A stretch of 64,000 nt of DNA from Pinus tabuliformis (Eukaryota; Streptophyta; Pinopsida; Pinales; Pinaceae): the NCBI GenBank assembly GCA_031772625.1, contig CM062818.1:211909742-211973741 (forward strand), given 5' to 3'. The notes under the pieces are model-generated. The model saw only the letters and a program-made list of their open reading frames with translations. It had not been told where the DNA came from and did not search any database. Below, piece by piece: positions 10,931 to 23,817 of this stretch (position 1 is the stretch's first letter; each line of letters starts with the position of its first letter). Made by a program: the position numbers and the translations under genes.

Positions 10931-11475
10931 TGAATAAATTGAAAGAAAAACTAGTAAGTGCCCCGATCCTTGTCTATCCAGATTGGAACAAAATGTTTCA
11001 TGTGCATATTGATGCGTTAGGGATAGTGCTAGGAGTAGTTTTAACACAACCAGTGGAAAGAAATATGAATCACCTAGTGTATTACGCCAATAGAAAGCTG
11101 TCAACTGATGAAAGGAATTATATGACAACCAAGAGGGAGCCCTTGGCCATGGTTTATTCTCTGAAAAAGTTCAGACATTACTTATTGGGGGTGCCACTCA
11201 ATTTTTTCATAGACCATTCTGCACTGAAGTACTTAGTAAACAAATTAGTACTAGAGGGTAGGATATGCCGATGGTTATTACTATTCCAGGAATTCAATTT
11301 TGAGGTGGTCATAAAACCAAGAAGATTAAATGTGTGGCCAGATCATTTGTCACAATTGGAGAGAACTATGGAGCATTGAATGATCGATTGTCTGATGTTG
11401 ACTTATTCAGAATAGAGGTAGTCCCAGATCACCTAGCAAAGATCGCTACACTATTGAAAACATGGAAATGCTCAT
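10930..11475 (+). pseudogene. Element B RNase H and linker (fossil)
   Basis: Gypsy RNase H in a 149-codon open stretch: FHVHIDALGIVLGVVLTQP (first acidic block), LVYYANRKLSTDERNYMTTK, KKFRHYLLG, FFIDHSALKYLVNK and the C-terminal VWPDHLSQLE. The coding sequence then runs into the linker towards integrase and is split at 11475 by element C. The matching continuation is found at 29497, 18 kb away, which is the main evidence that C is an insertion in B. Confidence 0.9.
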
Positions 11476-14400
11476 TGTTATCACTCCAAAATTTCCAAGG
11501 GTTGTTCAATGCGTTAAAAAGAAATATCATAGGTAACTACAAGCCTACTTTGGAGCTTAGGATCTAGCCTTCCTAAACTTAGAGAGGGGTCTCTCTCTAT
11601 GATTTAAATTTGTTTATTTTATGGATTTTAGGCAAGTTATGTATGCTTAATTGGATTGGTTTTGACTGGTTGGTGGAATTAATGATTTAGATTAATAGGC
11701 ACGTTTCCATTTTCCATTGGGCTATGGAGTCAATATGATTTGAAAATAGAACAACAACAAACTATAAAGAAAGTGTTACAGGGCAAGATAGGGGGCAATA
11801 TCAAATCTCAAGGTTGAATGGTGAAATGATTTTTCAATTAGGATCAAGGAGCAATTAAGAATTCCTTAAACCAGATAATGAAGAAGGATGAAGAAAATCA
11901 ATCAGGATAAGAGGGAAATTAAGAATTCTCTAAACTGGATATCAGAAGAAAACACATAAATGTATAACAGTTAAAAGTAGAGTGTAATGTTTAAGAAAAT
12001 TCCGTAGTAAAACTCCTGTTAGAACATTCAAATTTAGACACATATAAGTTTATGGACTACTTAGAAAGAGAACATGAACAATTCAAATTTATAATTCACT
12101 GAGATAGCTCAACACATGAATCCCATAAAGAAGTTTCTTTATATCTTATTATGTATGTCAACTGGAAGTTGGTACAGTAACCCTCAGGTAATAGATTAGT
12201 CAGCTATGGAAATATTCAGAAATATATCCCTTGATACTTCGAATGATGAAGTATTTATTCAAAACTTTTTACCAAAAATATCCTGTCAACTGACTAGGAT
12301 TTATTCAAGGAAAATAAATATCTTTATGCAGAAATATAGTGACACCTATTAACTGACTGAGATCTGTCACTTTTTTATTTGATTGTTGTTACTTGATTGT
12401 TTCTTTCAAATGTTTTTCTTTCACACTGTCTCTTTCTTTCACATTATCTGTTCCTTTCACCCTTCATAGTAAATCACACCATTTTCCCCATATTTCTTCA
12501 TCTGGAAGTTTGATTTTCATCATCCTCTGGTAAATCTCATCTGCCTCTGTATATTTGGAAAACATAGGCTTATTTACAAAAAGGTGATTTACCTCATGCT
12601 GGAGGTAAAAGAAGTTTTCTAAAGTCTGGAGGAGCACTTTGCCTGTGGGTATGCCTTTCATGGATGAACTGTTGGAAGTCTCTTTGGCTACTTCCCTCAT
12701 CTTTTTATCATAGTATTCATGTCTCATTAGTTTGTCATTGATTACTAAAGGATTAGGCAGACCATTCTGTCTCAATACATCAAACATGTCAAAAAACCTG
12801 TTTACTGCGAGTTTCATAATTTGACATTTCAACTCAACTGTATCATCAGATTTCTTTTGGAAATCACTTTCTTCACGTCTATTATAGTCTCTGTTCTGTC
12901 ATCTATCCCGAGCTCTTCTAGTTCATACTTGTTTTTAGAATTTAGGAATTTGATTATTTTAGAGGCTTCCTCTGGTTTCTTTCCAAGATCTACTTTTATC
13001 TTTTGAATTGCATCACCAGCTTCCTTCAACAAATCATTGTGCTAAAATATAACCTATACAGAAGGCCAAATATCATTAACTGAGTTAATGATATTTGCCC
13101 ACAAATGTTGCTTTGCTTGGGCTAAAGGATCTTTTAGTGACAACTCTTTTTCTAGCTTGTGGATTTTGTCATTCAGTCTATTGGATTTTTGTTTTTTAGC
13201 TTGATGCATTACTTTTGCTAATTTCTTTCCATATTCTAAGCTCTTTACTTGTTCCTTGAGCTTATTAATCTCTGTTGTTTGAATGTACATATCTTCCATT
13301 AATTTGATCAATTTTTTGGCCTCATTAGTGGGATGGGTTGTTGGTATTGTTGATGTAGTTGCTGGGACTGATGTTGATACAGGTGCTGGTGTAGATACTA
13401 TGGGAATAATAGTAATGGGAACTGTTTCCATGTTAGATTGCTTTTCCTGTACAAGTTTATCCATCTCTGTCTCCATTTCCTTTAGTTGAGCTGTCAACTG
13501 GATGATTAAATTCATCATCTCATCCTTTTGCTTAACTATATTGAAACCTCCTTGGTTTGTGGATGCTTAGTGGTTGGTAGCTTTAACTGTTTCTTCAGTG
13601 CAGCTATGTTTGCATTTTTAATTTTTATAAGTTCTTCTGTTGCCTTGATGTCAGTTGGATTATAGCCAATTTCAATTACCAAATCTTCCAGTGACTTAAT
13701 CCTGTTGCCTTTTTCTTGTGATGAGGGTCTCTCTAGCTTTAACTATGTCTGTATATTTTCTAGAGAATTCTGCAATTTATGGACACTTAGAGCTTTATGT
13801 GTCATAGTTGAATATAACATCTCTCCTGCCTTTTTGTGAAATTCAATTTGGTAAATTGGATGCACATCCTCGGCAGGAATTTCAAAGGTTGTTTTCTTAT
13901 GATCTTTTGAAGTTTTTGGAGCCTTTACCTCTGGTTGTAGGAAGGTCATCTGCATTTTCCTTGTTTTGAGGTCAAAAGATGAAAGCAACCTACTCTAATC
14001 ATTGGGAGTTTGCTTCCAGTATTGTGTACATATAACAACCTTTAATGCTTCATTTCTGATTTTAATCTCTTTGTATTTCTCCATGATATCTTTCTCTTTC
14101 TCAACTGGTTTGTTAGATGATGAAACCTCTGCACTATTCTGATTTTGAATGATTTGTGTACTGGAAGATGATGGCAAAGGTGTTTCTTCTATATGTGTTG
14201 TGGGTGCATCATCCATAATAATAATCTCTTTTTATTATTATTTTATTTTATTTTATTTCAATTGTCTTTTCCTACTCTATTACTGGATTTAGCTTTGCTT
14301 TCTTTCTGCACGAAAGCTTGAATTTAGTATTAGAAGTAGTTTCTGCTGAGTAAGAGCCTTCTTCTCTAGCCCTTTTTGAATCCCTATCCTGTGGGTCTGG

Positions 14401-17147
14401 AGTATGTAGGATGGAACTAGTATCAAATTCCTTCTCCACCTCCTGTAGAGTGTTTTCCAACCACTCTTACTGGTTGGCATATTTCTCAATCTCAAGCTTA
14501 GATTCATGAATGAAAGGGGTGAGTTTAGACGTAACTCTTAATTTTCTTGCGACACTGAAGGTATCATATGACCATTTGAAACTGCTATTGAACATGAAAT
14601 ATTGTAGGCATCTGTCTGCTTCCTTTCTAGCATTCCTACTGTTGCATATAAAAGGCCCTAGTTGGTTTTTAATCTTGAACTGGGTCTTCTTTTTAGCTGC
14701 ATGGAAATTGATCTCATCAGAATTCAAGATTTGTCTGATGTATTCCAAAGCAAATATCCTCATTGGGAGGTATTTGGGAAGTTTGTATGGAAGTAGTTGG
14801 GTTCCATACACTCTGATTTTTGTATGATTCTGGTATAAATACCAGTCTCCTGTTTTGCTCTGATCTGATAACTATAGAACCTTTTTTATTTCTTCAGTAA
14901 TTCTAGGTTGAATTCTACTGCTAAGAATATTAAATACTGGATACACAAAAGCATCAATAAAGTCTTTGAAGCTGAATTTAGTGGAATCCGTTTTGATGAA
15001 GGATGTCCAAAAGATAACAAACTGGGGATTACCCTCCGTGTCCAGTTTTTGTAGGTTGACTACAAACCTTTCTGATTGAAAATATATGAACAAATGAAAT
15101 AATACCGAGGAGTATTTGAACACTCCTTCTTCTAGAAGTTTGATCAGTTGATCATGCATTGTGTCTGCTAGGAATTGGGCAAAGTTGAAGGTTATATTTG
15201 GAGGCTGGCCTAGGCAAAATATAGAGAGGAAACCCAGGATGGATTCATCAACATGCTGATTAGTAAAATATCCTAGAATACAAGATAACATGGTTACAAT
15301 TTTCTTGGTTTGTTTTGGGAACATGGTAGTAGCGTATGGTGGGTTTTTATTAGGAATTTGCACTGATTCGTGGAGGAAGGTCTGAAACATTTGAGACCTT
15401 TTAGGAAAATATAGATTTAGGTAAAGCTCAGTAAGGGTTTCAATGGAGAAAGACACTACTTCTGGTTGTGGTTGAATCTGTAGCATTTGATTAATAGATT
15501 GAGCAGTGATAATAAATAGGATTTCTTGGGCAGGGGTGACTATGGCTCTTTCATTTGGCAAATAGCTGATTTGGCACAGTCTGATGAGTTCATGGAATTG
15601 GTGGGTCTATGGAAGGGTATATTTGGGCAGGTTAGAGTGCCACAGATGAATATCCTCTGCCTTATCAACAAATTTGTCATGGATCCAATAATGGAGCTCC
15701 AAAAGATTGTTGTCAGTGACCATGTCTATGATTTTCAAATCCTTATCATCCAAAGGAGTGTGGTCGACATTTAACAGGGGTGGTTGTAGAGGGTTTACTG
15801 CTTGGACGCTTTGGGAAGCCATCAATTTGATTCAATTTATTATTTAATTAGCTTAATTGATGGAGGCGGGTATTAGAATTACCTGGAAAACCATTAATTT
15901 TTGTTACAAAAGGGTCCAGGCAGTAGCAGGGGCTTTATTTTTGGTTGTAAATGGCTTTTTGTCTCTTTCGAAAATCAAAAGAGAATAGGAAAATAACGAA
16001 ATAGTGGGGATTTTATATTTTCGAGACCTAGTGGTTTATGGTGCGGGAAATTTATCGCATGATGCAAGGTGGTTTGGTGGTTTGGGTAGGAGAGGGTGTG
16101 AAAAGACCTGGTGGCACTGCATGGCAGGGGAGGGGATGGATAAAACCGCCCATTTCGTACCCCCCCCATTTTAAATTTTGGATGTTGGGAGGTGCTAAAA
16201 GGTTTATTGGATGTTGGATCTGATCAATGGTGATCAGACAGTTGACGGGTGTTGCGAAATCATTCAAATGAGGTGGGGTTGGGAAATTATTTAAGCAGAA
16301 GGTTTAAATAAAAAAAGGGGGGTCCACTTAATAGTTCACGCTCTGGACTATTGAAAAGTGGGTTTTGTATTTTTATGAAAATACAAAGTTTTATTTAAGG
16401 GGGAAAGGGAGTTTTAGCAAGGGAAAGGGGATTTTCAAAGGAGAAAAGTGTTTTTTAGAAAAAAGGGAATGGGGTTAGTAAATGGGAAAGGGATTTCAAC
16501 AAAGGGAAGGGTTAGAAAAATATTTTTGATAAGCATAATGATGCTTATAATTTTTTAAAAGTATTCTACCTACCCTTTAATTTATTGTAACATTTTTTTT
16601 CTTTCCTTTATGGGTGCATTTGAGCTTGCTAACCCTGTTATTTTTGTTTGATAAGAAAACTAACTTATTTTAACATTATATCTTCTAGTGGCTCAGATTA
16701 AACTTATGAGCTCATTTTATTCTCTACCTAACTACTGATCTGCCAAGGTTAAATGGTTTGGTCAGATCTTTATTCACTAACTATCATAACATGAAATTTA
16801 AAGGCATGAATGATCAAGATTAAACTAAATGATTGTCATGAATTGTGGCATTTTTGGACAAGCTGCACATAATTTTATTTGAAAAAGTAAAGTAAACTAA
16901 AAAGTAGTGGCATTTGAATGTGCAACACTTTCATAATTTATTTTTGCTTCTTTTTATGGGGTTCATATTTTATATATATATTTTTTATCTTTCTTTCTTT
17001 TGGTCCTTTGATTATTCTTTTAGGACATACACTCTTTTCATTTTTTAATATGGAAAACATTTGCAGAAAGCAAAGGGATGTACAATATTACAAGACTTAA
17101 CATAGTCAATTCAAAATTATGATTCCTATTATTATAGGAACCTAATA
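11476..17147 (-). repeat. Element C 3' LTR (left copy)
   Basis: The sequence repeats collinearly at 23818-29496, from TGTTATCACTC to ATAGGAACCTAA. It holds the sense ORF region 12464-15825. The rest (11476-12460 and 15830-17147) is A/T-rich, non-coding and has runs such as repeated GGGAAAGGG blocks at 16395-16520. On the internal side of the LTR the + strand reads GTGGCTCCACTTGGGGATGG, very like the same place in element F. Confidence 0.92.
12464..15825 (-). pseudogene. ORF region inside element C 3' LTR (fossil, unknown function)
   Basis: About 3.3 kb of the LTR codes on the - strand, the same sense as the element. The likely start is the ATG at 15825 (MMASQSVQAVN). The best open piece is 229 codons (15561-14872) with NERAIVTPAQEILFIITAQS and TMLSCILGYFTNQHVDESIL; downstream pieces include YKLPKYLPMRIFALEYIRQI and a C-terminal part rich in Glu, Lys and Gln that should form coiled coils (13518-12464). 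I recognise no enzymatic motif. From memory, proteins like the N-terminal part are common 'hypothetical proteins' in conifer genomes. The same region recurs in the 5' LTR. It is broken, with about eight interruptions. It could be an accessory ORF comparable in position to LTR-encoded genes such as MMTV sag, or a structural gag-like protein. Confidence 0.75.
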
Positions 17148-17439
17148 GTGGCTCCACTTGGGGATGGCATCTCCATGTGAGATGTCAAGAAATTTTTGAT
17201 CAGTGACCTTGGAAATTTGACTGTGCTTTACTTTGAACTACTTTTTGGGATCTCCTTTATTCAAACATATGATGTATATGTTTTAAAGCTTAAAATTTCC
17301 TTCTTCAGGCTTCAACTTTACAAGATAATCATCCACCCCAATCTAAAATTTTCTATGGTATTTATAATGAGTAAAATAGAACAAATGAACTACTAATTAT
17401 TCTGGTGAAAAATAGTGCTTCAACATTTGACCATTGACT

Positions 17440-18580
17440 GGTCCACTTTGTAAGTCTGTCCCATCTAATTATTTCAAGAAAAATGCATTGTTTCCTCTGT
17501 AACCATAAATAATATATGGGCCTTTCCAGAGAAAGTCAAATTTCCCATGTTTTCCTTTGTCTTCCCTTCTAGAATCCCATTTTAGTACTTGATCACCTAT
17601 GAAGAAATCCTCTGATTTAGTTTTCTTATCAAAGATATTCTTGATTTTGTCTTGAATTACTTGGGATTTGATATAAACTTATTCCTTAGTTTGGTGCAAA
17701 TGAATTGTTTGGTTTATCCTCCTTTGGATATCTTTTGGTTCTAATTACAACTCTTGAATCATTTTCATTATTGGCACTCCCAATGAGGATGGAAAAAAAA
17801 CATCCATCCCATATACCAATTGATAGGAATATGTACCAATAGATTTCTTAGTAGTTAGTCAGTCTGCCCATAGGGCATTCACCAACCTTTTATTCCAGGT
17901 TTTCTTGTTATCTTCTAATAGCTTCTTGATGATGTTGACTAGGCTTTTGTTTGAAGATTCTGCTAGTCCATTACCTTGATGGTAATAGGCAGTGGAATAG
18001 CCTAAGGTGATATGGTATCGGTTACAAAAATCTACCATTTTCTTGGATTTGAAGGCAGAAACATAATCAGTGATGAGTTTTTGTGGGAATCCAAATCTAG
18101 AAAGGATGTTGTTCTCAAGAAATGAAATAATGACAGAGTCTGTTTTTTGTCTATAAGGGATGGCTTCTATCCACTTGGTAAAGTAGTCAGTGGCTGTCAA
18201 AATCCATTTATGTTGGGAAGAGGAGGGTGGGTGAATTTCCCCAATAAATTCTAAACCCCATTGTTGAATAGGCATTTCTACTGAGATAGGTTTGAGGGGT
18301 AATCATAAGAGCTTCTTCTTCCCTTCAAATATTTGACATTTGTGACACGAGGTCACATATTTTCGGACATTTGCAAAAACGGTTGGCCAGTAAAAACCTG
18401 CCCTCCAAATTTTATTAGCAGTTGTTTTCCAGTATAGGTGTCCCCCACAATCTCCTGCATGAAATTCTTTTATGACTTTGCCAGCTTCATCTTTTAATAA
18501 GCAATTTAACAAGATTCCACTATGATCTTTCCAAAATAAAACATTGTTTAAGATACAATATTTCATTGCTTTCATTTTTA
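17440..18580 (-). pseudogene. Element C integrase (fossil)
   Basis: The N-terminal zinc-binding domain lies at 18575-18303 (EFHAGDCGGHLYWKTT, then TSCHKCQIFEG, giving the HHCC pattern). The catalytic core follows at 18275-17859 (LTATDYFTKWIEAIP, FGFPQKLITDYVSAF, ITLGYSTAYYHQGNGLAESS). Decayed C-terminal sequence continues to about 17440. No chromodomain is visible, consistent with the Tat group rather than a chromovirus. The frame is interrupted. Confidence 0.9.
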
Positions 18581-18639
18581 ATAATCTACTTTTAGTTATA
18601 GGTAAACCAGGAGGAGCTTGAAGGTTGAGTAAAACAAAT

Positions 18640-19250
18640 ATAATGTTTGCATACTAGGGTGAATCTATGAAAGCTTCACTGATTTGTGGAGTCACCATCT
18701 CTTCCTGATCATCTATGGCAGCAATGAAATTTATGTCTAAGGCTCGACAGTTCAATTCAGCCATGGGTTTGGCCAAACCTTGGCCTTTAATTAATTTTGT
18801 AGGCTTGATCTCAATGTCATATGATAGTATGGTGTCAATCCATTTGCCTCTTTTTCCATTAGGCCCATTCTGAGTTAGAATGTCCTTTACAACTGAGTTT
18901 GGAACATATGCTATTATGTGAGAGTATAAAATTTATACTCTAAAATCATTTATGGCTTTCACTAAAGCAATGACTTGTTTTTCCATGATATTATACTTTA
19001 GTTTAGCATCTCTCAAATTTTTACTAAAGAAAGCAATGGGTTGTTCATAAACCTCATCATTCTTTTGCAACAAGACTACTGCAATGGTGTGCTCTGAAGG
19101 AAATGAAAAAATTATGAAATCTCTGTTAAAATTAGGATTTATGAGGACCAATGTTTTAGTAAGGGCTTCTTTGATTGCTTTGAAATAATTCTTAGCCTCT
19201 ACTATCCACTTAAGTGTTGAATCCTTTTTTAGCATGTTATTCAAATATAT
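18640..19250 (-). pseudogene. Element C gypsy-type RNase H (fossil)
   Basis: The segment with FIIFSFPSEHTIAVVLLQKN, PIAFFSKNLRDAKLKYNIME and KQVIALVKAINDFR is the standard gypsy RNase H that follows RT. Its C-terminal part lies in other frames to about 18640. A separate archaeal-type RNase H lies upstream of RT at 20640-21092, so C carried two RNase H domains. Confidence 0.85.
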
Positions 19251-19319
19251 AATTAGTTCTGCTAAGTTAGAAATGAATCTTCTAAGAAAATTTATTTTAC
19301 CTAAAAATGCTTGTAATTA

Positions 19320-20110
19320 TTTAATGTTCCTAGAATGACTGATGTTTAGGATTGCTTCTATTCTAGCTAGATCAATTCTAATGCCCTCTTTTGAAATTAT
19401 GTGTCCCAGGAGTTTTCCTTATTCTAATCCAAAAAGTGATTTTTTAGGATTTAAGGATATTCCAAACTTTTTGCATTTTATGAATACTCTTCTTGATGAT
19501 CTAGATGCTCATTCTCTGACTTGGAAACCACTGTGATATCATCTAGGTAAATGACTAAAAAGTCATGGATTTATTTCGCAAAGGCTATGTCCATAGCTCT
19601 TTGGAATGTTGCTCCAGCATTCATCAATCCAAAGGGCATTTTCAAGTACTTGAAAGTTCCCCAGGGAGTGGTGAATGCAGTTTTTGCTCGATCTTCAGGT
19701 TGGACTAGGATTTGATTGTATCTAGAAAATCCATCAAGTAATGAAATTTTGGATGACCCTACTACCCTCTAGAGAATGTGATCCATTTTAGGGAGGGGAT
19801 AGTTATCCTTCAGTGATACTTTGTTCAAGTTTCTGAAATCAACACAAAGTCTGATTTCTCTTGTTTTCTTTCTAGTGGGGACTAAATTAGAGACCCAATT
19901 AGAATATCTGATTGGTGCTATGATCTGAGCATCGTACATCCTTTTAACTTCTTTTTCTATTAATGGCATAAGAAAAAGGTTAATTCTCCTTAGTTTTTGT
20001 TTAAAGGGCTTCTGATTTTCTTTAATTGGTATCTTATGTTGGATAATGTTGATATCATAAGACTTGAGGTCTTCATAACTCCAGGAAAATATGTCTTGGA
20101 ATTATTTAAA
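19320..20110 (-). pseudogene. Element C reverse transcriptase (fossil)
   Basis: RT motifs on the - strand run from KEVKRMYDAQIIAPIRYSNW and REIRLCVDFRNLNKVSLKDN, with YPLPKMDHIL (19969-19769), through the decayed middle part to the catalytic YLDD at 19540-19551. The sequence continues to the RT connection near 19320. The pre-RT block (LAEKLKYISLFK, ending at 20102) joins it directly to the preceding extra RNase H. Motifs are typical of Tat-group gypsy elements. Confidence 0.88.
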
Positions 20111-20639
20111 CAAGCTAATGTACTTCAGCTTTTCAGCTAGAGGTAATGTCTTAGATATCTTGATAAGCTTAGGATTTTCTTTTGTTCCTATGTTGCATTC
20201 CTCTATATTTGACCTTAGGGGCTCCATTTTAGGTTTTCTAGCTACATCATTGGAGTCAAAGAGGTCTTCTAGTGGGGCTAATCCCTTAGGAAAAATGTTA
20301 TCTTTGAGGTTTAAAACTTCTGATTCATCATTGATTAATTCCTCAATTTCAACTGTTTCTAATTGTTTTATTTCTACTTTAGTGAATTTAGTTGGTTCTA
20401 TCTTATTTACATCATTTACATCTAATTCATTATTTATGGCATAATCTGATGTACAGTCAGTGTATATATTACCATTTTGAAATTCTCCTTCAGAAATCAT
20501 AAAATCACGAATTTGGTTGTCTTGTGAAAAAATTTGCCAATACTTTAAATTATTAGGTATGGTTGGTCTATGTCTTACCTCAGCTGTGTACTGATGATTT
20601 GGCTGAAAGGGTAACCTGCATGTGCTGGCAAAAGTGTCT

Positions 20640-21092
20640 AAGCTATGAGCTTGCATGTTTTGCTTTCTTGGAATGACAACAAAGTTAGTCTCAAGGAAAC
20701 AATTTATCAAGTCTAGGGTTATTAGTAATGTACTCTCCCTTGACTTGTTTTATAATGAGTTTTGAATCTCCCATGATGGAAACTCTTTTAGCTCCAAGTT
20801 TTCTTACGGATTGAAGGCCTAGCACTAATGCTTTGTATTCTGCCATGTTGTTAGTGCAGTTGAAATTTAATCTGAAAGCATGCCCTTCTGAATGATCATT
20901 TTCTAAATTGTAGATCCATACTCCAGCTCCTATTCCTAATCTATTTACATAGCCATCAAAATCTAAATTCCACAGAGACACATGTGTTACATTTTCACTA
21001 TCAATTTCTTTGTGTTTTTCTTGTACAACTGTGATTTTATTTTTGTCATTTTCTGAATTACATAAGATAAATGAGTCAAGATCAGAATGCAT
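20640..21092 (-). pseudogene. Element C extra archaeal-type RNase H, upstream of RT (fossil)
   Basis: This domain has the order expected of an archaeal/plant-type RNase HI: LWNLDFDGYVNRLGIGAGVW (first acidic strand and glycine-rich turn), NNMAEYKALVLGLQSVRKLG (the Glu helix), VSIMGDSKLIIKQVKGEY (the second Asp strand), and a decayed C-terminal part with NFVVIPRKQNMQAHSL. Dual RNase H domains are known from Tat/Ogre elements. Here the extra domain sits between protease and RT. The angiosperm arrangement I know best has it after the RT-RNase H, so the order is notable, though I cannot verify it against families here. Confidence 0.85.
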
Positions 21093-21110
21093 GGAATAAA
21101 TAGGGTAATT

Positions 21111-21850
21111 CTATGGTCTTTCTGAACTACTTACCATGAATTTCATCAAGGTTTCTCTGTAAATATTTCTTTGCGTACCAAATACAGAAATGGTAGCATA
21201 TGACATGTCTAATTGCAATGATCCTTGTAATTTTCCTCCCCATGAGTGAGATAATAACATACCGTATTTGGGAGGGATATCAACAACGACTATGTCCATA
21301 ACAATAATCTTTGTTGGTCACTAGACTAGATTTACACACATATATTTTATCAAGCCAAGGCATTTGAATTAACTAGAATCAAAGGAAAATAGGTCCTTGT
21401 AGGGTTTGGTGATGTCTAAGTTTAATCTTTCCATGACTACTTTAGGCATTAGGTTATGAGATGCTCCTGAATCCAACATAGAATTATGTAAGATCTTATC
21501 ATGAACGTTTAAGATAATATAGAATGGAGGGACATTGCCTTGTTCATGTTTTCCATTTACTTCTGGACCAAATAATAACTCAGGTTGATCATCATTAAGG
21601 TTTACAACATCTTTGCCTTCACCTATGTTTAGTGTTTCAGTAATTTGAGCTTTGTATGATTCATTTTCACCAGCTCTGTTAAAGGAACTGGTATTTTCAA
21701 TTTGGCTATCTCAATTTTGATATTGAATGGCATTTGAGTTTTTCCTAATTGAATGATTTCATTTTTAGCAATTTTGGTTTGTGTATTTTTGTCTTCTTTA
21801 TCAGCACTTCGTAATTCAGTTTGTGTGTCAACTGTTTTTTTCAATTTTCT
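21111..21850 (-). pseudogene. Element C aspartic protease region (fossil)
   Basis: The active-site block reads MLDSGASHNLMPK on the - strand near 21485-21445, and the C-terminal block VVVDIPPKYGMLLSHSWGGK lies at 21299-21235, followed by LQGSLQLDMSYATISVFG. These are the protease hallmarks of Tat-group elements. The part 21844-21629 is a low-complexity linker between gag and protease. Confidence 0.82.
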
Positions 21851-23720
21851 TGTTTGGAAAAGTTTGAGTGGCAGTTGAAGTTTGAGTTTCAGTTGATGTT
21901 ATGTCTACAATCTTTGGGCTGGAAGCCTCTTGAGTTCCTCTAGGGAGAATTTGTAGAATTTTGGTCACAGGAACTTCTACTGTTTTCTTAGTTTGGGTTT
22001 GGACTGATTTCTTAGTAGGAACTTCTGTGTTATTTTTGATTCTAAGGATATATTGCTTATGAAATTCGTAGATAGCAGATTCATAGCCTTGTTTGTAGTA
22101 AAAGGACTCTCCAGACTCTAATTATAATTGTTGTAACATGTACAATTCTTGTTCTTCCCAGGTAAGAAAAATGGCATCTTCATTGGTTACGCCCATCAAG
22201 TTTGTTTGGGTTTCCTAGACTTCTTCATGCTGTTGTAAACTTTCAGCATAATTTTCCTGGAAACGTGGTCTAATCTGTTGATCGGGTACAACTTCTCTTG
22301 ATTTACCAGTATTAGGATTTTTCCCTAAAGCTGGGATTTCTAATTTGGGGTCCTTGTTGATTTTCCCACTGAGGTTTTCTTTCCATATTTTCTAATCTAT
22401 CCATTAGTCTTTCTACACTTTTAGCTAAACAATCTATCTTAACATCTGAAGTGGATGGTTCTTCCTTAATGGTAACTCTCCTCTCATTCGTCATCCTAGC
22501 TCTTTTAGCTAGTAAGTTAGCTTCTAAACTAACTGCATCACTCTGCATTTGTTCTAAAGTTGCAGGGTTTCTTTCTCTTAATTGATGGGACATGTCAGCA
22601 TCAAAAACATCTGGAAATTTAATCAGGGCCAAGTGTAGTGGAGGTCTGATAGTCAATGGAATTGCATTGTAAATGTTGTTAAACCTAGTATAGTAATCCT
22701 AAACAGATTCACTAGGAGATCTCCTAATGTTCTCATATTCAGATAATATCTGGAGAAGGTTTTTATTTCTTTCCCACCTATTTATGAACAATTGGTGGAA
22801 AGCAACTAAATCAAAAATTTGGTTAGAAGGTAAAGATTTAAACCATTTTTTAACATCTCTTGCTAGTGTTTGTGAAAATAATCTCATTTGTACATCAACC
22901 TCATCAACTTCATGTATCTCAAAATAATCTGTCATTTTATTTACATGTTGTTGAGCAGTATACCGACCAGTACCATAAAACTAGAATTTTTTGCTCAGGT
23001 AATCTTGTGGCATAGCATGTAAAGGGGCTTGTAAGGCCAAAGGGGCATATTTGTCTGCCATGGCTAAGGCTTTAGCTTGAATAGGAGGTAAAGTAGTGGT
23101 GCTTGAAGAGTAACTTGAAATGCTTGAAGATGAACTCGAAATGTTAGGTTGGAGATGGAGTTTAGGCATAAATGGTTTTGTGGAATGAATTGTGGTGGAT
23201 ATTATAGGTGAGGTGGTACTGAATGAAGTTGTATTTACAGTTTCTGAAGATACTGTAGAGCGTTTAGGGGTAGCAGCAGTTAGGGAAGCTAATTCAACTA
23301 ACTGTTGAAAATAGGCTTCGTCTATATCCTTTATCAAAGTTGAGGTTAACGCATCAAGTTTGTCAAAAGTATCTAGAACCTGTTGATATAAATCAAGTTG
23401 TATAGTATCCTTCTTTGATTCAATAAATTGAATAAAATTGGGGTCTATTACAATATCATGGACTGAGTTTTCAGATTTGGTACGAAATAAATAATTCTCA
23501 AATGATAAATCAAATTGAATATCTTGTATGCTTGATAACTCTTTAGGAAGTGAATTTGCTTTGATTAACTGACTAATACTTCCTATATTTTCTACTTTTT
23601 AGGTTTTATTAAAATTTTGTTAGGATCATCAACAATTGTAGCAGGTTGTGGATCAGGATGAACCCTGGTATAATATGTTCTTTTAGAAGCTAGAATTTTA
23701 ACTTATAATGATGATTTCAA
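21851..23720 (-). pseudogene. Element C gag (fossil)
   Basis: The gag capsid domain lies around 22935-22699 (RLFSQTLARDVKKWFKSLPS, AFHQLFINRWERNKNL). A Ser/Thr/Pro-rich N-terminal part lies at 23337-22981, and a part with EQMQSDAVSLEANLLAKRAR and a basic/acidic tail follows at 22656-22312. I see no clear zinc knuckle. The 21851-22300 part is decayed spacer rich in Thr, Gln and Val. In a live element gag builds the particle. The reading frame is broken. Confidence 0.82.
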
Positions 23721-23798
23721 ACAACCCTTTAAAACCTTAATGTGAAAAATGAGGAAAATTGTTTCCTTTAAGATTGATTTTAGCTAGGTACTGAATTT

Positions 23799-23814
23799 CC
23801 TAGTGGAGTCGCCA
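23799..23814 (-). promoter_or_regulatory. Element C primer binding site, tRNA-Arg
   Basis: On the - strand TGGCGACTCCACTAGG begins three bases after the 5' LTR end. Plant tRNA-Arg(ACG) ends, from memory, in CCCCAGTGGAGTCGCCA, whose complement starts TGGCGACTCCACTGGGG; the first 13 bases agree. A tRNA-Arg primer is characteristic of Ogre-type elements. Confidence 0.8.
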
Positions 23815-23817
23815 ATA

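Noticed and set aside
13283-13489. + strand open stretch of hydrophobic residues in the LTR of element C
   Set aside because: It is the antisense of the Thr/Val/Pro-rich part of the LTR ORF; the hydrophobic character follows from codon complementarity. The same shadow occurs at 25645-25863.
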